Positions 7,191 through 13,710 of a DNA stretch of 27,660 nt are shown piece by piece. A program made the translations under genes and the position numbers. Source of the stretch: Avoscillospira sp045579045 (GTDB lineage: Bacteria; Bacillota; Clostridia; Oscillospirales; Oscillospiraceae). The stretch lies in assembly GCA_045579045.1 (NCBI GenBank), contig JAZNLL010000036.1, forward strand, positions 1-27,660, written 5' to 3'. Each line of letters starts with the position of its first letter. Position 1 is the first letter of the stretch. The notes beneath the pieces are model-generated. The model did no database searches. It had not been told where the DNA came from and saw only the letters and a list, made by a program, of their open reading frames with translations.

Positions 7191-7220
7191 AAACGGATTG
7201 CCCCATGGGGCAATCCGTTT
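7191..7220. terminator. Bidirectional terminator between convergent genes
   Basis: AAACGGATTGCCCC (7191-7204) and GGGGCAATCCGTTT (7207-7220) form a perfect 14-bp stem around two bases. It sits at the stop of the SbcC-like gene and 3 bases from the stop of the opposite gene, with A/T-rich tails on both sides. Confidence 0.8.
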
Positions 7221-7223
7221 GCT

Positions 7224-7538
7224 TTATTCTTCATCCTCTTTCCGAAGAGCTTCCATTTCTGCGATTTCTTCTTCGGACATTGCGGCATCGGCCTTGGCTT
7301 TTTTCCATGTCTTGTAGGCCAGCAGCCCCACAAAGGCAGCGCCGCCGCCCATGACCACAATGGCGATAATCAGCAGCAGCAGGGAGGGTGCTTCGGGGCC
7401 TCCTTCAAAATAGGCCTTGACGATGCCGAAGAGCCAGTAGAGCACCAGAGCCACAGCAACAAGGCGGAAGGTCAGTGCCTGATTGGCATTGCCTGTCTTT
7501 CGGAAATCGGTTCTTACTTCCTTCTTTTCTTCATCCAT
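7224..7538 (-). CDS. Small two-pass membrane protein of unknown function
   Basis: A 104-residue protein: a charged N-terminus (MDEEKKEVRTDFRKTG), a hydrophobic segment at about 23-42 (LTFRLVAVALVLYWLFGIV), a short loop, a second at about 53-77 (SLLLLIIAIVVMGGGAAFVG), then a lysine-rich and acidic tail (about 78-104) rich in Glu, Lys and Ala. The tail is probably a cytoplasmic helix. I do not recognise the family. It has its own promoter and shares the terminator at 7191-7220. The start is the ATG at 7538 with GTAAGGAT just before it. A real gene is likely from the promoter, binding site and membrane-protein pattern. Confidence 0.72.
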   Translation of the reverse strand: MDEEKKEVRTDFRKTGNANQALTFRLVAVALVLYWLFGIVKAYFEGGPEAPSLLLLIIAIVVMGGGAAFVGLLAYKTWKKAKADAAMSEEEIAEMEALRKEDEE

Positions 7539-7564
7539 ATCCTTACCGCCTTTCGTTTTTGTTT

Positions 7565-7593
7565 ATTATAGCCCAAAAGACCGCCTGTGTCCA
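7565..7593 (-). promoter_or_regulatory. Promoter of the small two-pass membrane protein gene
   Basis: On the minus strand TGGACA (7588-7593) and a perfect TATAAT (7565-7570) are 17 bases apart, ending 26 bases before the start codon. Confidence 0.7.
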
Positions 7594-7713
7594 TAAGGGG
7601 AAACATGAACTTTTTGGAAACAAATCGGCAGTTTCGAGCGATTTCGACTTGGTCTTTGTGAAAAAAGTACAAGAAAGGCATGGATATTCGAAAAAACTTC
7701 CACATTCAAGCTA

Positions 7714-7742
7714 TTGAAAGTTCTGCATATCTCTTTTATAAT
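7714..7742 (+). promoter_or_regulatory. Strong sigma-A-type promoter before the 76-residue protein
   Basis: TTGAAA (7714-7719), 17-base spacer, TATAAT (7737-7742), 32 bases upstream of the ATG at 7775. The stretch from 7594 to 7713 holds no gene that I can support. Confidence 0.78.
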
Positions 7743-7774
7743 GAAGCGAGACTTTAGAAAGGAAGTTCTGCCTG

Positions 7775-8005
7775 ATGAAAAAGATTATCCGCAAGCGCGA
7801 ATATGATACGGAAACTGCCACTCTGGTAAAGAAGTCCGTCAACGGCTTCTTCGGCGATCCTGCAGGCTACGAGGAAACACTCTACGAAACTCCCGACGGC
7901 TATTATTTCCTGTATGTCTGCGGCGGCGAGGCATCTCCCTATCCTGCAGAGGACATTCTGGTGCTGGCTAAGACCAAGGTCAAGGCCTGGCTGGAGACTC
8001 ACTAA
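7775..8005 (+). CDS. Small conserved-looking protein of unknown function (76 aa)
   Basis: A 76-residue soluble protein starting MKKIIRKREYDTETATLVKK and carrying an aromatic-rich centre (GYEETLYETPDGYYFLYVCG) before a Leu/Lys/Trp-rich C-terminal helix. The pattern (basic start, acidic-aromatic beta segments, GG turn, helix) resembles small uncharacterised clostridial proteins I have seen, but I cannot assign a family. The gene is monocistronic: strong promoter upstream, AGAAAGGA binding site, and a GNRA-loop terminator right after the stop. That arrangement supports a highly expressed real gene. Confidence 0.78.
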   Translation: MKKIIRKREYDTETATLVKKSVNGFFGDPAGYEETLYETPDGYYFLYVCGGEASPYPAEDILVLAKTKVKAWLETH

Positions 8006-8010
8006 AATAA

Positions 8011-8036
8011 AAAGCTGCCGAAAGGCAGCTTTTTTA
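8011..8036 (+). terminator. Intrinsic terminator after the 76-residue protein
   Basis: AAAGCTGCC (8011-8019), loop GAAA, GGCAGCTTT (8024-8032), continuing into a T-run (TTTTTTTA). It is a classic intrinsic terminator, and it also faces the end of the convergent gene at 8069. Confidence 0.92.
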
Positions 8037-8068
8037 TTTCTTCATTGCAATTTATCCAACCTCAGCGG

Positions 8069-8926
8069 TCAAAGGTTGTCAGCAGGAAAAGATGTGGGGG
8101 GCATATAGTTGTTAGACTTTTGTAAGGTGTTGATATCAAATATGCTGATATATAGGAAAAAAGCGACAGGTAACATCAGGAAAAGCAAGCTGCCAATATT
8201 GGTAAAGTAAGAGAGAAGGTTCTTGAGTGAAAGCATATTGGACAATACTTTTGCTGTAAGCTCCAACCCGAACACGATCCACCCCAACACTTTGACAACA
8301 GAGATGGAGAAATTTTCTTTGTACAGTGTGGCGGCAATCGCAATATACAGGATTCCTGAAACGAATTGAGGAACGACTATAAAGATAAAGGAAAAAGTGG
8401 GGGTTTCTGAATACTCCAGAATAAGGGGAAAACCATCGACAAGATTATATAGGTAAGCAATGCCTGTAAATATCAGAGCAGTCGAAAAAAGACAAGTGGG
8501 CTTTTTGTGCACATAAATGAGCAAATAAAGCGCAAAGGACAAAGTTGCAAAGAACATAAAAAGATTGAAGAAAGGGAAAGAGAAAAGCGCATAGAACGAA
8601 AAAACCACCCGATACACATTAAAGGCAAGAAGAAGCACAGTTGAGCCGAAGAATACCCATTTGGTCACAATCAGGGGTTTTGAGGGGGTGCTGTGAAGAA
8701 TGAGTTTTGAACGGAAATTGTGCCGACATGCACGAATACCATAATGCAGTAAAATAGCACCGACAATGCCGAAACTGAAAAAGCCAATGGCAAACGAAAG
8801 ATCCCAACCAACATGACGATACGGATAAGACGGATCGATTATAGAAGGATCCGAAATTAGATAAAGCTGCAAAAGAACCAGCACGGCACCGGCAATGATC
8901 CTAAAAATTCCTCGTTTCATATGCAT
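8069..8926 (-). CDS. Multi-pass integral membrane protein of unknown function (285 aa)
   Basis: A strongly hydrophobic protein with about seven predicted membrane segments, at roughly residues 7-24, 42-63, 87-108, 113-137, 147-166, 177-197 and 210-270 (the last region possibly two). There is no signal peptidase site and I see no catalytic motif. Its base composition is clearly more AT-rich than neighbouring genes, with AAA, ATA and TTT codons common, which may mean recent transfer, although membrane proteins are also biased this way. Two starts are possible (ATGCATATG); GGAGG four bases upstream of the first and ten of the second does not decide. Monocistronic, with its own promoter. I do not recognise a family; the multi-helix layout recalls small sensor-type membrane proteins, but no output domain is present. 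Confidence 0.7.
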   Translation of the reverse strand: MHMKRGIFRIIAGAVLVLLQLYLISDPSIIDPSYPYRHVGWDLSFAIGFFSFGIVGAILLHYGIRACRHNFRSKLILHSTPSKPLIVTKWVFFGSTVLLLAFNVYRVVFSFYALFSFPFFNLFMFFATLSFALYLLIYVHKKPTCLFSTALIFTGIAYLYNLVDGFPLILEYSETPTFSFIFIVVPQFVSGILYIAIAATLYKENFSISVVKVLGWIVFGLELTAKVLSNMLSLKNLLSYFTNIGSLLFLMLPVAFFLYISIFDINTLQKSNNYMPPTSFPADNL

Positions 8927-8965
8927 TTTTCCTCCATAAAAGTTTTGTGGATCGTATATGAATTC

Positions 8966-8994
8966 ATTGTATCAAAGAATTCAAGTAAGAGCAA
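8966..8994 (-). promoter_or_regulatory. Promoter of the multi-pass membrane protein gene
   Basis: On the minus strand TTGCTC (8989-8994) and TACAAT (8966-8971) are 17 bases apart, about 40 bases before the start codon. Confidence 0.6.
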
Positions 8995-9040
8995 GGTGTT
9001 TTGACAGACAGAATTCAATGGATGATTGATAATGAAAATA

Positions 9041-9069
9041 TCGTCATAGGAGAAAATTTGTGCTATACT
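9041..9069 (+). promoter_or_regulatory. Promoter of the rRNA methyltransferase gene
   Basis: TCGTCA (9041-9046), 17 bases, then TATACT (9064-9069) preceded by TGC (extended -10). It lies inside an upstream in-frame extension of the gene, which supports the later start at 9100. Confidence 0.55.
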
Positions 9070-9099
9070 GTTTCCAAAGAACATAGCGGAGGAACAATT

Positions 9100-10437
9100 A
9101 TGCTTCCTGAATGGTTTGAAATCAGAATGAAAGCCCTTTTGGGTGAAGAATATACGGATTTTCTGGCATCCTATGACCGTCCCCGGAACGTGGGTCTGCG
9201 GCTGAACCCCCTGAAAACCGATGCACCGCCGGCACTGGATGGGTTTGGCCTGTCTCCTGTGCCATGGGAAAAGCACGGGTTTTATTACGATTCTGCCACC
9301 CGTCCGGGGCTTTCCCCCTACCATGAGGCAGGGCTTTACTATCTGCAGGAGCCCAGTGCCATGGCACCGGCAGGACTGCTGGATGTCCGACCGGGCATGA
9401 AGGTGCTGGATCTGTGCGCTGCCCCCGGCGGCAAGACCACCCAGCTGGCGGCAGCCCTTCGGGGCGAGGGTCTGTTGGTCTGCAATGAGATCAACCCCAA
9501 GCGGTCTAAAATTCTGGCAAGAAACATTGAACGGCTGGGCATTGCCAATGCCTTGGTGCTGAACGAGCATCCCCAGAAGCTGGAAAGCCATTTCGCAGGG
9601 TTCTTTGACCGCATTCTGGTGGATGCCCCCTGCTCCGGCGAGGGCATGTTCCGAAAAGAGGAAGCTGCCGTCACCGACTGGAGCGAGGAGACGGTGGAGA
9701 TGTGTGCCCACCGGCAGCAGGAGATTCTGGCTTCCGCCGCCAAGATGCTTGCCCCCGGCGGCACACTGGTCTATTCCACCTGTACCTTTGCTCCGGCGGA
9801 AAATGAAGGCACTGTCAGCCGGTTTCTGGAAAGTCATGCCGATTTTTCTCTCGTTGCCGTGGATGCGCCATGGTTCGACCCCGGCAGACCGGACTGGACG
9901 GAAGAACGAAATCCCGAACTGGCAAAGACCTTCCGCCTCTGGCCTCATAAGCTCCGTGGCGAAGGTCACTATGCCGCCGTATTGGAAAAAAGCCCGGAGG
10001 GCGAAGCAGGAGAGCCTGCTTTGGAAAAGCCTCTGCCTATGGATAAAGTCCTTGCATCCTTTGCAAAGGAGCACGGTCTGGCTTTGCCCGAGGGCAAGGT
10101 CATCGCCTTCGGTCAGAGCCTGTTTCTGGCACCGATGGAACTGCCCAGCCTCCGCGGTCTGAAGGTACTCCGCCCCGGTCTGGAATTGGGCGAGGTAAAA
10201 AAAGACCGCTTCGAGCCTGCCCATGCATGGGCCTTGTGGCTGAAAACAGCCGGATCTGTGGCAGATTTCCCGGCGGACAGCCCCGAGATTGCCAAATATC
10301 TCCGTGGCGAAGCTATCCCGGGCAGCCAGACCGGATGGACATTGCTGACGGTGGACGGTCTGAGCCTTGGCTGGGTCAAGGGCAGCGGCGGTGTGCTGAA
10401 AAATCATTTCCCCAAGGCCTTGCGCCATCTTTCCTAA
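9100..10437 (+). CDS. RsmF-type 16S rRNA (cytosine-C5) methyltransferase
   Basis: A 445-residue enzyme of the NOL1/NOP2/Sun family that transfers a methyl group from SAM to C5 of a ribosomal cytosine. Seen: N-terminal NVGLRLNPLKTD, the SAM-binding loop VLDLCAAPGGKTTQL (102-116), motif IV ILVDAPCSGEG with C178, and motif VI LVYSTCTFAPAENE with nucleophile C228. The C-terminal third (about 300-445) fits the extra RsmF C-terminal/PUA-like region, ending GWVKGSGGVLKNHFPKALRH, which separates this group from RsmB. I chose ATG 9100 because GCGGAGGA precedes it and the promoter lies upstream; an open frame continues to 9001 without a binding site. The modified position cannot be read from sequence. 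Confidence 0.88.
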   Translation: MLPEWFEIRMKALLGEEYTDFLASYDRPRNVGLRLNPLKTDAPPALDGFGLSPVPWEKHGFYYDSATRPGLSPYHEAGLYYLQEPSAMAPAGLLDVRPGMKVLDLCAAPGGKTTQLAAALRGEGLLVCNEINPKRSKILARNIERLGIANALVLNEHPQKLESHFAGFFDRILVDAPCSGEGMFRKEEAAVTDWSEETVEMCAHRQQEILASAAKMLAPGGTLVYSTCTFAPAENEGTVSRFLESHADFSLVAVDAPWFDPGRPDWTEERNPELAKTFRLWPHKLRGEGHYAAVLEKSPEGEAGEPALEKPLPMDKVLASFAKEHGLALPEGKVIAFGQSLFLAPMELPSLRGLKVLRPGLELGEVKKDRFEPAHAWALWLKTAGSVADFPADSPEIAKYLRGEAIPGSQTGWTLLTVDGLSLGWVKGSGGVLKNHFPKALRHLS

Positions 10438-10458
10438 TTGGAAATCATGTGGTATAAT
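10430..10458 (+). promoter_or_regulatory. Candidate promoter of the response regulator gene
   Basis: A perfect TATAAT (10453-10458) just after the methyltransferase stop, with a weak -35 (TTTCCT, 10430-10435) 17 bases upstream. Repeat B begins on the base after this -10 box, so the start of transcription would fall inside the repeat. Confidence 0.5.
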
Positions 10459-10506
10459 GTAGGGGCGACCATTGGTCGCCGGCGGGCGTGCAATGCACGC
10501 CCCTAC
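10459..10506. repeat. Palindromic repeat, family B (48 bp), with two hairpins
   Basis: Perfect 9-bp terminal inverted repeats (GTAGGGGCG and CGCCCCTAC) partly overlap two perfect hairpins with three-base loops: GGCGACC-ATT-GGTCGCC (10464-10480) and GGGCGTGC-AAT-GCACGCCC (10484-10502). It lies between the -10 box and the ribosome binding site (AAGGAG, 10510-10515) of the response regulator gene, so it would form the 5' leader of the mRNA. Confidence 0.88.
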
Positions 10507-10520
10507 AGAAAGGAGCAGCT

Positions 10521-11216
10521 ATGGGCAAAACAGTTTTGATCATCGAAGATGAGCGACCCATTGTGGAAATATTGAAATTCAATCTGGTCCGGGAGGGCTA
10601 CAGCACTCTGGAAGCGCTGGACGGACTGGAGGGTCTGGAGATCGCAAGAACCAAAGATCCGGATCTGATCCTGCTGGATGTGATGCTGCCGGGCATGAAC
10701 GGCTTTGACATCTGCGCCACCCTGCGGCAGGAGGGCTTCACTGTGCCCATTCTGATGCTGACCGCCAGAGAAGAGGAGCGTGACAAGGTCTTCGGACTGG
10801 AAGCCGGTGCCGATGACTATATCACCAAACCCTTCTCCATGCATGAGCTGCTGGCCCGTGTCAAGGCCAATATCCGCCGCCGCAGCATGGATGCCGAAGC
10901 CAAGAGCGTCTCTGCCGAGAAGCTGAAGGCCGGTGATCTGACCATCGATCTTTCTTCCATGACGGTGTACAAAGACGGTGAAGCCGTGGAAGTCACCCAG
11001 AAGGAATACGACCTGCTCACCACGCTTCTTTCCCAGAAGGGTAAAGTCTTCTCCCGGGAAGAGCTGATGGAAAAGGTCTGGAACTATGACTATTACGGCG
11101 ATATGCGCACCGTGGATGTGACGGTGCGGCGGCTCCGTGAAAAGATCGAAGCCGATCCCGGCGACCCTGCCATCATCAAGACCAAGCGTGGCGCAGGCTA
11201 TTTTGCCGGTGAATAA
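10521..11216 (+). CDS. walR: OmpR/PhoB-family response regulator, WalR-like
   Basis: A 231-residue DNA-binding response regulator. The receiver domain (1-118) shows the acidic pair E9/D10, phospho-acceptor D53 in LLDVMLPGMNG, T81 in LMLTARE and K103 in YITKPF. The winged-helix output domain (about 135-230) carries VTQKEYDLLTTL, VFSREELMEKVW and the DNA-recognition stretch YYGDMRTVDVTVRRLREKIE. That last stretch and the partner kinase fit WalR (YycF), the regulator of cell-wall metabolism in Firmicutes; PhoP-like proteins are the alternative. Start: ATG 10521 after AAGGAG, since upstream codons are repeat-derived. It is followed after 20 bases by its kinase. No walH or walI gene follows, which is common outside Bacilli. 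Confidence 0.88.
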   Translation: MGKTVLIIEDERPIVEILKFNLVREGYSTLEALDGLEGLEIARTKDPDLILLDVMLPGMNGFDICATLRQEGFTVPILMLTAREEERDKVFGLEAGADDYITKPFSMHELLARVKANIRRRSMDAEAKSVSAEKLKAGDLTIDLSSMTVYKDGEAVEVTQKEYDLLTTLLSQKGKVFSREELMEKVWNYDYYGDMRTVDVTVRRLREKIEADPGDPAIIKTKRGAGYFAGE

Positions 11217-11236
11217 TTGCTGAAAGGGGGAGCTTT

Positions 11237-12982
11237 ATGCGGTCATTGCGAACAAAAATGGTCATGATACTGGTGCTGTTGATTTTGGCGCTGATGACGG
11301 TCATCGGCTCCTTCCTCATCAACGGTGTGGGCAGCTACTTCATCGAGGATTTCTATTCCAAGATGGAGCAGCCCTTCTCCACCCAGTTCATCTCTCAGCT
11401 GCAGGGCATTGCCGCCAAGGGCGGTGTGTCGGAAATGAAGCAACTTTTGATGGCACAGGCCGACCTCGGTATCGACCTGACCCAGCGAAATGTGTATATT
11501 CTGGATGCTGCCTCCGGCGAGGTGCTGGACAGCTCCAACCAAACCTATTCCGTCTCCATGACCCAGAATATCCTCACCGCCATGAAGGGTGAGGTGGGTA
11601 TGCGGGGATCCGTGGCCTCCGAGACCATGGATCTGGCTGTGCCCATTGACGGCGGCGAAGACCATCGGTATATCGTCTATATCCTCGATAACAAGCTGAC
11701 GGTGGATGCGCTGACCAACGAGGTCTTCGGCATCATCTTCCAGTCTCTGATTTTGGGTCTGGTCATCAGTATCATTCTGGCATTTTTGCTTTCCCAGATT
11801 TTGATCACCCCCATCAGCGCACTGACGGAAGGTACCCGTCAGGTCGCAGCCGGTGACTATACCCAGAAGCTGGAGGTCACAGGCCGGGACGAGATCGGTA
11901 CGCTGACCAAAAACTTCAACCACATGGCACGGGTCCTGCAGAACACCATTTCCGAAGTGGAAAACGAGCGAAACAAGCTCTCCACCCTGTTCCTGCACAT
12001 GACCGACGGTGTGGTGGCCTTTGACCGGGACGGCAAGGTCATCCACTCCAACCCGGCAGCCACGAGAATGCTCTCCCGCGGTCTGGATACCACCGCCTCC
12101 TTTGACGAAGTCTTCGGAGAGGATGCCTCCTTTGAAAACCTGCTGACCCTGAAGCATTCCGAGTATCTGGAATGTCAGAAACGGGTGGGCGAACGGGAGC
12201 TGGAACTGTTCCTTGCTCCCCTCAGTGCCGGCAGCGGCGCACTGGTGGTCATCCACGATGTCACCGAGCAGCGGAAAAATGAACAAAGCCGACGGGAGTT
12301 CATCGCCAATGTCTCCCACGAGCTGCGTACCCCTCTGACCAATGTGAAATCCTATGCCGAGACCATCATCTCCGCCGGGGACGAGCTGCCCCAGGAGCTG
12401 CGGAGCAACTTCATGGGGGTCATCGTCAGTGAAGCCGACCGTATGACCCGTATCGTCAAGGACCTTTTGACCCTCAGCAAGTTCGATTACGGCAAAATGG
12501 AAATGAATATTGCCCGGTTCTCCTTTGCAGAAGCCGTGGGCAATGTCTATAAAGCCGTCCAGCTGGATGCCCAGAACCACGGTCATACCTTCACGCTGGA
12601 CTGTCCCGAGGATTTGCCTCAGGTCAACGGTGACCGGGAGCGCATCGAGCAGGTCATCATGAATATCTGCTCCAATGCCATTAAGTATACGGCAGACGGC
12701 GGCACCATCACCGTCACCGCCGGTGCAGAGGGAAGGAATGTCTTTGTCCGGGTGTCCGATAACGGTGTGGGCATTCCTGCCAAGGATCTGCCCAACCTCT
12801 TCGAGCGGTTCTACCGGGTGGATAAAGCCCGTTCCAGAGCCACCGGCGGCACCGGTCTTGGCCTTTCCATCGCCAAGGAAATCCTCAAACAGCATCAGGG
12901 CGATATCCGCATCGAATCCGTCTACGGTGAAGGCACCGATGTGACCGTCACCCTGCCTGTTGCGGAAAATGCAGAATGCTGA
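11237..12982 (+). CDS. walK: Membrane sensor histidine kinase, WalK/PhoR-like (HAMP-PAS)
   Basis: 581 residues: membrane helix 1 (about 8-29), an external sensor region (about 30-165), membrane helix 2 (166-188), HAMP (about 189-240), PAS (about 248-345), then HisKA with H361 in ANVSHELRTPLTN and the ATPase domain with N480 (N box), DNGVG (508-512) and GGTGLGL (537-543). This is the WalK order and it pairs with the regulator upstream (20-base gap). Phosphoryl transfer goes from H361 to D53 of that regulator. Start: ATG after AAAGGGGG. The last codons (NAEC) and the stop fall inside a half copy of repeat A, so the native C-terminus has probably been replaced by repeat-derived residues. PhoR is an alternative name. 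Confidence 0.88.
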   Translation: MRSLRTKMVMILVLLILALMTVIGSFLINGVGSYFIEDFYSKMEQPFSTQFISQLQGIAAKGGVSEMKQLLMAQADLGIDLTQRNVYILDAASGEVLDSSNQTYSVSMTQNILTAMKGEVGMRGSVASETMDLAVPIDGGEDHRYIVYILDNKLTVDALTNEVFGIIFQSLILGLVISIILAFLLSQILITPISALTEGTRQVAAGDYTQKLEVTGRDEIGTLTKNFNHMARVLQNTISEVENERNKLSTLFLHMTDGVVAFDRDGKVIHSNPAATRMLSRGLDTTASFDEVFGEDASFENLLTLKHSEYLECQKRVGERELELFLAPLSAGSGALVVIHDVTEQRKNEQSRREFIANVSHELRTPLTNVKSYAETIISAGDELPQELRSNFMGVIVSEADRMTRIVKDLLTLSKFDYGKMEMNIARFSFAEAVGNVYKAVQLDAQNHGHTFTLDCPEDLPQVNGDRERIEQVIMNICSNAIKYTADGGTITVTAGAEGRNVFVRVSDNGVGIPAKDLPNLFERFYRVDKARSRATGGTGLGLSIAKEILKQHQGDIRIESVYGEGTDVTVTLPVAENAEC

Positions 12983-12992
12983 ATGCAGAATG
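12966..12992. repeat. Half copy of repeat family A at the kinase stop codon
   Basis: AAAATGCAGAATGCTGAATG and the bases after it repeat the AATGCAGAATGC unit of family A arms, but no core hairpins or right arm follow. The kinase stop TGA (12980-12982) is inside it. A terminator hairpin follows immediately. Confidence 0.65.
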
Positions 12993-13031
12993 AAACAGCC
13001 ACGGCTTGCGAAGCAAGCTGTGGCTGTTTTT
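12993..13031. terminator. Terminator with a 17-bp stem and GAA loop
   Basis: The left arm 12993-13009 and right arm 13013-13029 pair along 17 bp with one G-T wobble, loop GAA, followed by TTTTT on the plus strand. It ends the kinase transcript and touches the end of the convergent gene at 13030. Confidence 0.88.
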
Positions 13032-13323
13032 AGCCTTTTTCCAAAAGGCTTAAGATCAATGCCGCACCCTTGTGAAAACCGTCTGTGAAAGCGGCATATT
13101 CGCTTTCGCAGCACAGAGCCATGCAGGCACAGCCGATGGCATCCTGCTGGGCGAAGGGCAGCGGTTCCAGCAGATCATTCAGCTTCTGCAAATACGGATC
13201 AAGTACCGCCTTGTTACGGATCTCCAATTCCTCACAATATTCATAGACGCTCTTCAAAAACTCCGTCAGTTCCAAAGGCTCCTCCAACAGGAGCTTTTTT
13301 GCTTTTTCAAGATAGGCATTCAT
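13030..13323 (-). CDS. Small all-helical protein of unknown function (97 aa; DUF6809-like pattern)
   Basis: A 97-residue, Leu/Glu-rich, probably all-alpha protein: MNAYLEKAKKLLLEEPLELT, a middle helix ending in a Cys-containing CACMALCCESE, and the end AFTDGFHKGAALILSLLEKG. The closing motif (Phe-x-x-Gly-Phe-x-x-Gly-Ala-x-Leu) recalls small clostridial proteins grouped as DUF6809; this is from memory and tentative. Start: ATG 13323 with GAGGAGAG upstream. It is divergent from an XRE repressor gene, with a shared 103-base spacer carrying an inverted repeat over its promoter, so control by that repressor is likely. Confidence 0.75.
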   Translation of the reverse strand: MNAYLEKAKKLLLEEPLELTEFLKSVYEYCEELEIRNKAVLDPYLQKLNDLLEPLPFAQQDAIGCACMALCCESEYAAFTDGFHKGAALILSLLEKG

Positions 13324-13344
13324 GGTATCACTCTCCTCAACTGC

Positions 13345-13373
13345 ATTATAAGGGCATATGTCACCTAAGTCAA
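13345..13373 (-). promoter_or_regulatory. Promoter of the small helical protein gene
   Basis: On the minus strand TTGACT (13368-13373) and a perfect TATAAT (13345-13350) are 17 bases apart, 22 bases from the start codon. Confidence 0.78.
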
Positions 13374-13393
13374 CAAAAATTTAGGTCATATAT
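13356..13393. promoter_or_regulatory. Candidate operator of the XRE repressor (inverted repeat)
   Basis: The arm ATATGTCACCTAA (13356-13368) is an imperfect reverse complement of TTAGGTCATATAT (13381-13393). The left arm lies in the -35/-10 spacer of the minus-strand promoter; the right arm lies about 20 bases before the ribosome binding site of the XRE gene. Binding here could control both genes. Confidence 0.5.
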
Positions 13394-13426
13394 GATATAT
13401 TTTTGGATAGTTAAGGGGGGCTTGTG

Positions 13427-13660
13427 ATGGAGTATTATGAGAGATTGAAAAATTTGCGTATTGACCATGATAAAAGCCAGAGAGAAATTGCGGAATTGTT
13501 GCAGACAGAACAATCTTATTACGCAAAATATGAAAACGGACACAGACCTCTACCTGTCGAACGATTACGGCAGTTGTGCGAGTATTATCATGTCAGTGCC
13601 GATTATATTCTGGGACTGCCGGAAGGTCTGCCCTACGGCACCAGTAAGACGAAAAAATAA
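13427..13660 (+). CDS. XRE-family helix-turn-helix transcriptional regulator, small
   Basis: A 77-residue protein that is essentially one Cro/CI-type HTH domain: RLKNLRIDHDKSQREIAELL (helices 1-2), QTEQSYYAKYENGHR (recognition helix and turn), then LRQLCEYYHVSADYILGLPE (helices 4-5, a common XRE ending). There is no separate ligand or dimerisation domain. I chose ATG 13427, six bases after AAGGGGGG; a GTG three bases earlier is possible. It probably represses itself and the divergent helical-protein gene through the inverted repeat between them. Some base use is AT-richer than the neighbours. Confidence 0.87.
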   Translation: MEYYERLKNLRIDHDKSQREIAELLQTEQSYYAKYENGHRPLPVERLRQLCEYYHVSADYILGLPEGLPYGTSKTKK

Positions 13661-13665
13661 TTTAT

Positions 13666-13702
13666 GGATTGCCACTGCTTGCATTGCAAGCCGTGGCAAT
13701 CC
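13666..13702. terminator. Bidirectional terminator between XRE and AraC genes
   Basis: The arm 13666-13682 pairs with 13686-13702 (16 of 17 positions) around an ATT loop. It lies between two convergent genes, with AATAA on one side and a short T-run on the other. Confidence 0.75.
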
Positions 13703-13710
13703 GTTTCCTG

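Noticed and set aside
9001..9099. Upstream start for the RsmF-type methyltransferase
   Set aside because: There is no binding site at 9001, a promoter lies inside the extension, and GCGGAGGA directly precedes ATG 9100.
11243..13114. 623-codon minus-strand open frame opposite the sensor kinase
   Set aside because: The kinase on the plus strand has every expected domain. The antisense frame has no motif and reads through the kinase terminator.
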